6,317 bases of DNA from assembly GCA_946630405.1 (NCBI GenBank), contig CAMOYW010000069.1, positions 1 through 6,317 of the forward strand, read 5' to 3'. Origin of the DNA: an uncultured Clostridia bacterium (GTDB lineage Bacteria > Bacillota > Clostridia > Lachnospirales > CAG-274). This document shows, piece after piece, positions 1-6,129 of the stretch. The notes beneath the pieces are model-generated. The model worked only from the letters and a program-made list of their open reading frames with translations. It ran no database searches and was not told the DNA's origin. The first letter of the stretch is position 1, and every line of letters starts with the position of its first letter. The translations under genes were made by a program, and so were the position numbers.

Positions 1-92
1 CTTTAATGCACACGCTGTGCAGTCGACAAGCGACGATTTGAAAAAATTTTTATTTGAACTCGTAGTGTAAATCCAAAGGACTTCAAATTTAC
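1..92 (-). ncRNA. tracrRNA (type II-A), 3' end beyond the window
   Basis: This RNA would pair with the CRISPR repeat, direct RNase III processing of pre-crRNA and load Cas9. On the plus strand, 62-82 is identical to repeat bases 9-29 and 84-87 to repeat bases 31-34, so a minus-strand transcript carries the anti-repeat. Folding it on the repeat gives a 6-bp lower stem (repeat GTTTGA with minus-strand TCAAAT, one G.U wobble), an asymmetric bulge (GA opposite GAGU) and an unbroken 21-bp upper stem. This is the same lower stem, 2/4 bulge and upper stem order as in the S. pyogenes duplex. Downstream come an A5U6 tract (41-51), a GUCG/CGAC hairpin (22-34) and a UGCACA/UGUGCA hairpin (7-21). The 5' end near 92 is inferred from the promoter spacing. 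The 3' end and terminator lie outside the window. Divergent placement upstream of cas9 is common in II-A loci. Confidence 0.9.
7..21 (-). other. 3' hairpin of the tracrRNA
   Basis: This is a perfect 6-bp inverted repeat, TGCACA / TGTGCA, around a 3-nt loop. It sits about 30 nt past the anti-repeat on the minus strand, where II-A tracrRNAs carry a Cas9-binding or terminating hairpin. The bases after it (TTAAAG, minus strand) are not a U-run. It is therefore more likely an internal tracrRNA hairpin than the terminator itself, unless a U-tract lies just outside the window. Confidence 0.55.
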
Positions 93-98
93 AGTTTT

Positions 99-127
99 AA
101 TATATCACTTTTTAAGGGGGTTGTCAA
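99..127 (-). promoter_or_regulatory. sigma70-type promoter of the tracrRNA
   Basis: On the minus strand, TTGACA (122-127) is a perfect -35 box and TATATT (99-104) is a good -10 box, separated by exactly 17 bp. Transcription would start around 91-93, a few bases before the anti-repeat, which is where a tracrRNA should begin. The -35 box lies between the cas9 ribosome binding site and its ATG, so the tracrRNA promoter and the cas9 translation start share the same bases. The start site is inferred. Confidence 0.82.
114..120 (+). promoter_or_regulatory. ribosome binding site of cas9
   Basis: AAGGGGG lies 8 nt before the ATG at 129. It supports that start, which also places the RuvC-I aspartate at residue 10, its usual position in Cas9. 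The spacer between this site and the ATG contains the -35 box of the opposing tracrRNA promoter. Confidence 0.75.
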
Positions 128-128
128 T

Positions 129-2999
129 ATGGTAGGCAATTATTTTTTAGGGCTTGATATCGGTTCCGATTCTATAGGTTTTGCGGCGACTGATGAAAGA
201 TATAAATTGATAAAATTTAAAGGAGAACCCGTATGGGGTTCACATCTTTTTGATCCTGCTGAGCAAAGCGCTCAAAGACGAGCATTCAGAACGGCACGTA
301 GGAGACTTGACAGAAGACAGCATAGAGTTACACTTGTGGATGAGCTTTTATCTGAGGAGATCGCAAAGGTCGATAAGAATTATTTTGTGCGAAAAAAAGA
401 AAGTTCATTATGGTATGAAGATAAAAGCGTAAAGGAAAAATATCTGTTTTTTGTTGATGATGAATATACAGATAAATCATTTCATAATGATTATCCTACC
501 ATTCATCATCTTATATATGATTTGATCGTTAATAAGCAAAAGAAGTTTGATATTAGGTTGATCGAGATAGCTCTTTCGTGGCTCGTTGCCCATAGAGGTC
601 ATTTTCTGAGTGATATAAAAGTTGAAAATTCTGACAAACTTATTGATATTTCAATATTGTATAATGAATTTATGGAATATTTTGAATATAACGATATTCA
701 AAGACCCTGGGGTGAAGTGGATCCTGTTGAGTTTGGAAATATAATTAAGCTGAAAGGGATCAATAATAAAAAGCAAAAGCTTAAAGAATATTTATATCAG
801 AACAATATTCCGAAAGACAGTGAAGAGGATATTATCAGTAAAAAAGAACTTGTAAACTTTATTGCGGGCGGTAAAGTAGCTTGTTCCAAGCTTTTTAGAA
901 ATTCCGATTTTGAAGAGGATTTAAAAATATCAATAAGCGATGATATGGAAGAAGTACTTCCCAAGCTTGGTGATTATGCGGATCTTGTGGCTTTATTGGC
1001 TAAATTATATGATTGGAGTATTTTGTCTGACATATTAAAAGACAGCAAATATATATCCGAAGCCAAAGTCAAAATATATGAGACTCATAAAAAAGATCTC
1101 AAGGATCTTAAAAGGATCGTGCGTAAATACTTTCCCGATAAGTATAATAAAGTATTTAAAGATGCCGATAAAAATTTAGATAACTATGTTGCATATTCCT
1201 ATAACTTAAGATCGGTTAACGGCAAGATAGAGATAAAAAAAGTATCAAAAGAGTCGTTTTGTGATTTTTTAAAAAAGCAGCTTAAGTTTGATAGTATTGA
1301 ATTTGACGATAAAGACAAAGATCTTATTTGTGAAATGTCCGAAAGGATAAATAATTATACGTTTATGCCCAAGCAAGTTGACAAGGATAACAGAGTTATA
1401 CCTTACCAGCTTTATTGTGTTGAATATAATAGAATAATCGATGATGCATCTGTGCATTATGATTTTTTAAATGAAAAGGATGAGCAAGGTGTTTCGGTCG
1501 CAGATAAATTAAAGTCTGTTTTTACGTTTAAAGTGCCTTATTTTGTGGGACCTTTACGCACGGATAATACTTCAAACGGTTGGATGTGTCGTGCGAAAGA
1601 GGGCAAAATATACCCCTGGAATTTTGATACTATGGTAGACTTTGATAAAAGTGAAATGGCTTTTATTAAAAGAATGACAAATAATTGTACATATCTTCCG
1701 GAAAGTCCTGTTCTTCCCAAACATTCATTGTTGTATCAAAAGTTTACGGTCCTTAATGAAATTAACAATATCAAGGTCAATGGGTTGCCGATAAGTATTG
1801 ACGTAAAAAAGAAAATATATACCGAGCTTTTTGAAAGATCGGCAAAGGTAAGCGTTAAAAGGATCACTGAGTTTTTACATAGTGAAGGGATAATTCAAAA
1901 GCAGGATACGATAAGCGGAATTGATAGCACCATAAAAAGTTCGCTTAAAACACTTTATGATTTCAGACGTTTACTTTCGGAAAAGTCTTTAAGTACAAAA
2001 GATATTGAAGATATAGTTGAGCATTGTACATACACAGAGGATAAAAGCAGATATAAAAGATGGCTGAAACAGAAATATAGTTATCTGTCGCCCGATGATA
2101 TTCGTTATATTTCAGGTCTTAAGTATAAGGATTTCGGCAGATTGTCAAAACGCTTTTTATGTGAATTAAAAGGGAAAAATAAGAAAACCGGAGAGATCGG
2201 AACGATCATAGATTTTTTGTGGAACAGTAATGACAATTTGATGGTGCTTCTTTCCGATGAATATACATTCAAGGAAGAGATAGAGAAAATAAATGAAGAG
2301 TATTACAAAAATAATCCCAAGTCTATCTCGGAACAAATAGAAGATATGGGTCTTTCCGGTGGAGTAAAAAGACCTGTTATCAGAGCGCTTGATGTTGTGA
2401 AGGATATTACTTCTTCGCTGAGAAAGGAACCGAGTAAGATATTTGTTGAGATGGCGAGAGGGGAAGATGCCGTAAAAGAAAGAAAACTCAGTCGATATGA
2501 ACAAATAAAGGCACTTTATGCAAAAATACCCGAGGACACTTTCGAATTAAGCATGCAGCTTGAGCAGATGGGGGCAATGGTAAACAACAGACTTCAAAGT
2601 GAGGCACTGTATTTATACTATATGCAGCTTGGTAAAAGTATGTACAGTGGTAAGCCGATAGATATTTCTCTGATAGGTACATCAGTTTATAATGTGGACC
2701 ATATTTATCCGCAGAGTATGGTGAAGGATGACAGTGTATTAAACAATAAAGTGTTGGTTTTGTCTACCGAAAATGCTGATAAGGGCGATAAATATCCCAT
2801 AGATGCCAATGTACGGCATAAGATGGCTGATTATTGGTATTATTTATTGAAAAATGAACTTATTACGAAGGAGAAATATGAGCGACTGATCAGAAGCCGT
2901 CAATTTACCGAAGAAGAAAAATTGGGTTTTATAAACAGGCAGCTCGTGGAAACGAGACAATCCATGAAAGCTGTAACGCAGCTTCTGAACAGATTGTAA
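129..2999 (+). CDS. cas9: Cas9 N-terminal part (RuvC-I, bridge helix, REC, RuvC-II, HNH), 956 aa
   Basis: This is the product expected if translation stops at the in-frame TAA. RuvC-I starts at once (GLDIGSDSIG, catalytic D10). The arginine-rich bridge helix covers about residues 50-66 (RRAFRTARRRLDRRQHR). The REC lobe follows, with the conserved HRGHFL at 155-160. RuvC-II lies around 770-780 (FVEMARGED, E774). The HNH domain covers roughly 800-930, with DHIYPQS (H858), the second catalytic Asn at 882 and the following ETRQ motif. The protein ends before RuvC-III, so the split RuvC fold is incomplete and the PAM-interacting domain is missing. From knowledge of the family, such a fragment should not recognise a PAM or cut the non-target strand. 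It could still bind guide RNA through the bridge helix and REC lobe (inference). Confidence 0.8.
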   Translation: MVGNYFLGLDIGSDSIGFAATDERYKLIKFKGEPVWGSHLFDPAEQSAQRRAFRTARRRLDRRQHRVTLVDELLSEEIAKVDKNYFVRKKESSLWYEDKSVKEKYLFFVDDEYTDKSFHNDYPTIHHLIYDLIVNKQKKFDIRLIEIALSWLVAHRGHFLSDIKVENSDKLIDISILYNEFMEYFEYNDIQRPWGEVDPVEFGNIIKLKGINNKKQKLKEYLYQNNIPKDSEEDIISKKELVNFIAGGKVACSKLFRNSDFEEDLKISISDDMEEVLPKLGDYADLVALLAKLYDWSILSDILKDSKYISEAKVKIYETHKKDLKDLKRIVRKYFPDKYNKVFKDADKNLDNYVAYSYNLRSVNGKIEIKKVSKESFCDFLKKQLKFDSIEFDDKDKDLICEMSERINNYTFMPKQVDKDNRVIPYQLYCVEYNRIIDDASVHYDFLNEKDEQGVSVADKLKSVFTFKVPYFVGPLRTDNTSNGWMCRAKEGKIYPWNFDTMVDFDKSEMAFIKRMTNNCTYLPESPVLPKHSLLYQKFTVLNEINNIKVNGLPISIDVKKKIYTELFERSAKVSVKRITEFLHSEGIIQKQDTISGIDSTIKSSLKTLYDFRRLLSEKSLSTKDIEDIVEHCTYTEDKSRYKRWLKQKYSYLSPDDIRYISGLKYKDFGRLSKRFLCELKGKNKKTGEIGTIIDFLWNSNDNLMVLLSDEYTFKEEIEKINEEYYKNNPKSISEQIEDMGLSGGVKRPVIRALDVVKDITSSLRKEPSKIFVEMARGEDAVKERKLSRYEQIKALYAKIPEDTFELSMQLEQMGAMVNNRLQSEALYLYYMQLGKSMYSGKPIDISLIGTSVYNVDHIYPQSMVKDDSVLNNKVLVLSTENADKGDKYPIDANVRHKMADYWYYLLKNELITKEKYERLIRSRQFTEEEKLGFINRQLVETRQSMKAVTQLLNRL

Positions 3000-3062
3000 C
3001 CCAATTCAGAGATCGTTTATGTTAAGGCAAAACTTGCTTCCGATTTTAGAAAGGAATTAGAA

Positions 3063-4187
3063 TTGACGCCGAAGTCAAGACTTATCAATGACTTGCATCA
3101 TGCAAAAGATGCATATTTGAATATTGTTGTCGGGAATGTTTACCATGAGTGTTTCACAAAAAGATGGTTTGATGTTAACTCAAAATACAGTCTTAAGACC
3201 AAAACGTTGTTTACTCATAATGTTAAAGTCGGGGATAACCTTGTCTGGGACAGTGAAACAGATCTTCCCTGTGTAAAGAAGACATATAATAAAAATAATG
3301 CTCATTTAACAAGATATGCTTTTTGCAAAAAAAGCGGGCAAAACGGTGGCTTTTTTGATCAGAATCCATGTAAGAAAGGTGAAGGTCTTATTTCACTCAA
3401 AAAAGGCAGAGATACGCTGAAATACGGTGGATATGATAATTCCACTACTGCATTTTTTTCAATAGTTAAATATGATTTGGGCAATAAGAAGCAGGTGTCC
3501 TTTGTACCCGTTGATTTAATGGTAAGTGAAAAATTTAAAAAGGATGCGGATTATGCGCGGGAATATTGTTGTAACCGTTTACAGGATAGAAATAAAAAAA
3601 CGGTATCAAATGTTGAAATAAAAAGAAGCTGTATTAAAATAAAAATTGTAATATCGCTTGACGGATTTAAATACTGGCTTAACGGTAAAGCAGACAGAGG
3701 TAAAAGGATGATAGTTTCAATTGCCGAAAGTGCTGTATATTCAAATGCCGAAGTTGCTTATATTAAAAAACTGGAAAACTATTCCGAAAAGAAAAAGAAA
3801 AACAGCTCTATCATGCACGATGAAGTCAACGACGGTTTGTCCGTAGCTAAGAATGTTGCATTGTATGATAAGATCTCCGATAAGCTAAATTCCAACTTAT
3901 TTGGTAAATTACCGAGTAATCAACGGGATACTTTGCTCTCCGGCAGAGATTCTTTTGTTGATGCCGAGTTTGATATGCAAGTTGCTCTTTTACTGACACT
4001 TGTAAATATGCTTAAGTCAGGAAGAAGTGGAGGTTGTGATTTAAGTTTGATTGGTGGATCACCAAATTCGGGTGTGTTGAATATAGGAGCAGAAATCTTA
4101 TCAAGTAAATTTTCTGATATTCGCATTATTGATGTATCTCCCTCCGGGCTTCACGAGAAGAGCAGTATTAACTTAAAGGAGTTGTGA
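3063..4187 (+). CDS. cas9: Cas9 C-terminal part (RuvC-III, PAM-interacting domain), 374 aa
   Basis: This continues the cas9 frame after the stop; homology resumes directly at base 3000 (PNSEIVYVKAKLASDF). RuvC-III carries HHAKDAYLNIVVGN with H991 and D994 in full-length numbering. The PAM-interacting domain begins near KYGGYDNSTTAFFS (about residue 1099, close to the domain border in S. pyogenes Cas9). The end has GGSPNSG and SGLHEKSSINL, typical of clostridial II-A Cas9 tails. I do not see an RxR PAM motif like that of S. pyogenes. The start at 3063 is a TTG with AAAGGA (3050-3055) 7 nt upstream, so reinitiation is possible but unproven. This part may instead be untranslated, or made only by readthrough. 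It ends 1 bp before cas1. Confidence 0.6.
   Translation: MTPKSRLINDLHHAKDAYLNIVVGNVYHECFTKRWFDVNSKYSLKTKTLFTHNVKVGDNLVWDSETDLPCVKKTYNKNNAHLTRYAFCKKSGQNGGFFDQNPCKKGEGLISLKKGRDTLKYGGYDNSTTAFFSIVKYDLGNKKQVSFVPVDLMVSEKFKKDADYAREYCCNRLQDRNKKTVSNVEIKRSCIKIKIVISLDGFKYWLNGKADRGKRMIVSIAESAVYSNAEVAYIKKLENYSEKKKKNSSIMHDEVNDGLSVAKNVALYDKISDKLNSNLFGKLPSNQRDTLLSGRDSFVDAEFDMQVALLLTLVNMLKSGRSGGCDLSLIGGSPNSGVLNIGAEILSSKFSDIRIIDVSPSGLHEKSSINLKEL
4175..4181 (+). promoter_or_regulatory. ribosome binding site of cas1
   Basis: AAAGGAG lies 7 nt before the cas1 ATG, inside the last codons of cas9. It gives cas1 its own strong initiation site, so cas1 translation need not depend on ribosomes finishing cas9. This matters because of the stop within cas9. 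Confidence 0.75.
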
Positions 4188-4188
4188 T

Positions 4189-5070
4189 ATGGGGTGGCGG
4201 ACGATAGTCATAACTCAAAGATGCAAACTTGACTATAGTATGAATTATATGGTCATCAGAGGTGAAGAAACAACAAGGGTATATATTGATGAAATATCGG
4301 TGTTGTTACTGGAAAATAATGCGGTATCTATGACGGGTTGCTTGCTTTCAGAACTTATGGAACGGAAAATCAAAGTCGTTTTTTGTGATAATAAAAAGAA
4401 TCCGCAAGGAGAACTGGTTCCGTATTACGGTTGCCATAATTCTCTGTTGAAGATACGCCGACAAATCAGGTGGGATAATGATTTTAAAGATCTGGTTTGG
4501 GCTGCGGTGGTATACGAAAAAATAAAGGCTCAGGCTGAATTTTTAACTGAGATCGATCGTATGGATGAATCACGGATGCTGAAAGGGTATCTTGGTGAAA
4601 TAGAAAGCGGAGATGCAAGCAACAGAGAAGGACATGCGGCAAAGGTTTATTTTAACGCTTTGTTTGGAAATGAATTTAAAAGGCGAGGAGATGATGATGC
4701 CATAAACGGAGCGTTAAATTACGGATATACAGTGATCATGTCTCTTTTCAGCAGAGAAATAGTTGCAAACGGATATATAACACAGCTCGGTATACATCAT
4801 GATAATCAGTTTAATTCATTTAATTTGAGCAGTGATTTAATGGAACCGTTAAGAGTTGTGGTGGACAGAAAAGTTTATAATGCAGGTTACGAAGTATTTG
4901 ATAAGGATGAAAAACATGACCTTTTGGAGATGCTTACAGAAAAGTATTATGTGGGAGAGTGCGAACAGACATTATTGAATGCTGTAAAAATATATGTTAA
5001 AAGCTTTTTTGATGCTATGGAATGTGAAGATGTTTTAAAAATTAGATTTATTGAATTGAACAGACCTTAA
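4189..5070 (+). CDS. cas1: CRISPR-associated endonuclease/integrase Cas1 (type II)
   Basis: Cas1 is the metal-dependent integrase that, with Cas2, inserts new spacers at the leader end of the array. The 293-residue length is normal for type II Cas1. The opening GWRTIVITQRCKLDY and the central SNREGHAAKVYFNALFG are typical of the family. Likely metal-binding catalytic residues are E147 (NREGHAAK), H204 (GIHHDNQFNSFNLSSD) and E219 (DLMEPLR). The 15-residue H to E spacing matches S. pyogenes Cas1. The start is supported by AAAGGAG 7 nt upstream and sits 1 bp after the cas9 stop. No frame damage is seen, so the adaptation enzyme looks functional although cas9 is interrupted. The order cas9-cas1-cas2-csn2 is diagnostic of subtype II-A. 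Confidence 0.97.
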   Translation: MGWRTIVITQRCKLDYSMNYMVIRGEETTRVYIDEISVLLLENNAVSMTGCLLSELMERKIKVVFCDNKKNPQGELVPYYGCHNSLLKIRRQIRWDNDFKDLVWAAVVYEKIKAQAEFLTEIDRMDESRMLKGYLGEIESGDASNREGHAAKVYFNALFGNEFKRRGDDDAINGALNYGYTVIMSLFSREIVANGYITQLGIHHDNQFNSFNLSSDLMEPLRVVVDRKVYNAGYEVFDKDEKHDLLEMLTEKYYVGECEQTLLNAVKIYVKSFFDAMECEDVLKIRFIELNRP

Positions 5071-5086
5071 ATATAAGTGATTAAAA

Positions 5087-5407
5087 ATGAGTTATAGATT
5101 TATGAGAGTGATCGTGTTTTTTGATCTGCCGACCGTTACAGATGCTGAAAAAAGAGAATACCGTAATTTCAGAAAGCTTCTGAGAATAAATGGATTTGTT
5201 ATGATGCAAGAGTCCGTCTATGTAAGAATGGTAATAAACAGGACGATTTCAGAATCGCTGATAAGTACTATTAAAAGAAATCGTCCTTTAAAAGGTATTG
5301 TTCAGATATTGCTCATTACCGAAAAGCAGTTTTCTACAATGGAATGTATTACCGGAGAGTTTAAAAGTGATGTTGTAGACAGTGATAAGGGGCTTGTAAT
5401 GATATGA
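5087..5407 (+). CDS. cas2: CRISPR-associated protein Cas2
   Basis: Cas2 is the small ferredoxin-fold dimer that bridges two Cas1 dimers in the spacer integration complex. The 106-residue protein starts MSYRFMRVIVFFDLPT, matching the type II Cas2 N-terminus, with the conserved Asp at residue 13 after the first beta strand. It continues with the family motifs FRKLLRINGFVMMQESVY and ITEKQF. The ATG at 5087 is chosen over Met6 because related proteins keep the MSYR lead. The ribosome binding site is weak: AAGTGA, 6 nt before the ATG. That suggests translational coupling to cas1, which ends 16 bp upstream. The stop overlaps the csn2 start in ATGA. Confidence 0.95.
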   Translation: MSYRFMRVIVFFDLPTVTDAEKREYRNFRKLLRINGFVMMQESVYVRMVINRTISESLISTIKRNRPLKGIVQILLITEKQFSTMECITGEFKSDVVDSDKGLVMI

Positions 5408-6066
5408 AACTTGTGACCGATTTGTTCAATGGAATTATTGAGATAAATGAAGACAAAGTTACAATGCTTGTAATTGAAAATAAGAAAACTTTTTTGCAAT
5501 TTATCTATCAAATGTATCTTGGAATAAACGGTAATGATGTAGACCTGATATTGTCCGAGGATGGGAAAGAGATAAAGCTTTCTAAAACGGGCGAGTTGGT
5601 CACAAGTATCGTTCCGTTTGATATTAATGAAAAACGTTTATTAACAGCTGTTTTAAACGCTCTTGATAAAGAGGCTATGGATGATTTGAACCATATGACA
5701 TCTATGGAATTGTTGGCAGATATAGAGAAATATATATATCGTATGTCCGAAAGTTTGCCGCTTAATATTGATACTTCCTTGTCTTTTGCCGCTTTATTAA
5801 AAGCGGCAGGTATAAAATTTATAGATGACAGTTTATCCGAACTTGAAAAGATTTTTAATTATATGCTTGCAACAAATGAAATGCTCGGGAAAAAGTTGTT
5901 TGCATTTGTAAATTTAAGAACTTATTTTGATACGGAAGAGATACTGCCGTTTATAGATACGGTCACCAAACATAAACTGCATTTGTTGTTGATAGATTCG
6001 CTGGATCATGGTATAATAAAAGGTGTCAACAATTATATTGTTGATAAGGATCTATGCTTAATATAA
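5404..6066 (+). CDS. csn2: type II-A adaptation protein Csn2
   Basis: Csn2 defines subtype II-A. In known systems it forms a calcium-stabilised tetrameric ring that slides on double-stranded DNA ends and works with Cas1, Cas2 and Cas9 in spacer acquisition. The 220-residue length fits the long Csn2 family. Recognisable parts are the N-terminal beta region, SIVPFDINEKRLL (resembling VTDILGFDVNS of S. pyogenes), an acidic helical middle section, and the C-terminal KKLFAFVNLRTYFDTEEILPFIDTVTKHKLHLLLID ending DKDLCLI. Its ATG overlaps the cas2 TGA (ATGA), and AAGGGG lies 11 nt upstream (5387-5392), a somewhat long spacing consistent with coupled translation. Recognition rests on pattern and context, since the family is poorly conserved. 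Confidence 0.93.
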   Translation: MKLVTDLFNGIIEINEDKVTMLVIENKKTFLQFIYQMYLGINGNDVDLILSEDGKEIKLSKTGELVTSIVPFDINEKRLLTAVLNALDKEAMDDLNHMTSMELLADIEKYIYRMSESLPLNIDTSLSFAALLKAAGIKFIDDSLSELEKIFNYMLATNEMLGKKLFAFVNLRTYFDTEEILPFIDTVTKHKLHLLLIDSLDHGIIKGVNNYIVDKDLCLI

Positions 6067-6129
6067 GGCTTTGGGGTTATGGATTTTGCTCGTCAATTCG
6101 TAGTGTTGATTTTCTCAAATAGATTTGAG
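6067..6129 (+). promoter_or_regulatory. CRISPR leader with leader-anchoring sequence
   Basis: These 63 bp lie between the csn2 stop and the first repeat. They end in ATTTGAG (6123-6129), directly against the repeat. This is the known type II-A leader-anchoring motif that directs Cas1-Cas2 to the leader-repeat junction. It fixes the array polarity: new spacers enter at 6130. ATTTGAG is the right arm of a perfect inverted repeat (see that entry). I found no convincing -35/-10 pair for pre-crRNA, so the array may be read from the cas operon or from a weak promoter. No terminator is seen after csn2. Confidence 0.85.
6114..6129. repeat. perfect inverted repeat at the leader end
   Basis: CTCAAAT, AG, ATTTGAG form a 7-bp perfect inverted repeat with a 2-bp centre, ending exactly at the first CRISPR repeat. 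The right arm is the leader-anchoring motif, so the motif is present on both strands within 16 bp. The TTTGAG core appears once more at the start of each CRISPR repeat. Confidence 0.8.

Larger units (their letters stand above)
129..4187 (+). pseudogene. cas9: cas9 interrupted by one in-frame TAA stop
   Basis: Reading through the stop gives a colinear Cas9 of 1352 residues, about the length of S. pyogenes Cas9. It is the RNA-guided DNA endonuclease of type II systems: HNH cuts the target strand and RuvC the non-target strand. The only defect seen is TAA at 2997-2999 (codon 957). It sits in the conserved stretch LLNRL-stop-PNSEIVYVKAKL, where relatives usually have an aromatic residue, probably Tyr, so TAT or TAC to TAA is one base change. 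The frame is identical before and after the stop, with no indel and no second stop. Active-site residues in read-through numbering are D10 (RuvC-I), E774 (RuvC-II), H858 and N882 (HNH), and H991 and D994 (RuvC-III). All are intact, so decay has not gone further. cas1 starts 1 bp after its final TGA. A sequencing error, a true nonsense allele and readthrough cannot be told apart from the sequence alone. Confidence 0.85.

Noticed and set aside
38..68. Plus-strand promoter for cas9 (TTGAAA at 38-43 with TAGTGT at 63-68)
   Set aside because: The spacing is 19 bp and the -10 match is poor. I could not support any forward promoter confidently, although TAATAT at 98-103 is a possible -10.
62..87. 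Repeat-like sequence upstream of cas9 as a degenerate CRISPR repeat or remnant array
   Set aside because: It stands alone, lacks a full 5' repeat end, preserves the lower-stem and bulge pattern in the antisense sense, and has a consensus promoter placed to transcribe it from the minus strand. A tracrRNA anti-repeat explains all of this.
250..432. 60-codon plus-strand frame within the 5' part of cas9
   Set aside because: It is an out-of-frame shadow over the bridge helix region; the cas9 frame carries the conserved arginine-rich motif there.
2166..2504. 112-codon open frame on the minus strand inside cas9
   Set aside because: It lies antisense to well-conserved Cas9 sequence before the HNH domain, has no clear ribosome binding site and resembles no known protein. 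The other reverse-strand frames (near 1269-1457, 1538-1720, 2488-2682, 3920-4126 and 5302-5511) are rejected for the same reasons.
2997..3062. Frameshift or insertion element as the cause of the cas9 break
   Set aside because: Both parts are in the same frame and the bases between stop and TTG encode conserved Cas9 residues, so there is no indel, inserted DNA or target-site duplication.
6099..6106. CGTAGTGT in the leader, identical to bases 61-68 and partly to the repeat
   Set aside because: An 8-bp match does not extend on either side and is too short to claim a decayed repeat or a functional site.
6078..6106. Pre-crRNA promoter in the leader (TTATGG with TAGTGT, 17 bp apart)
   Set aside because: The spacing is right but both boxes match the consensus poorly, so it is not reported as a feature.
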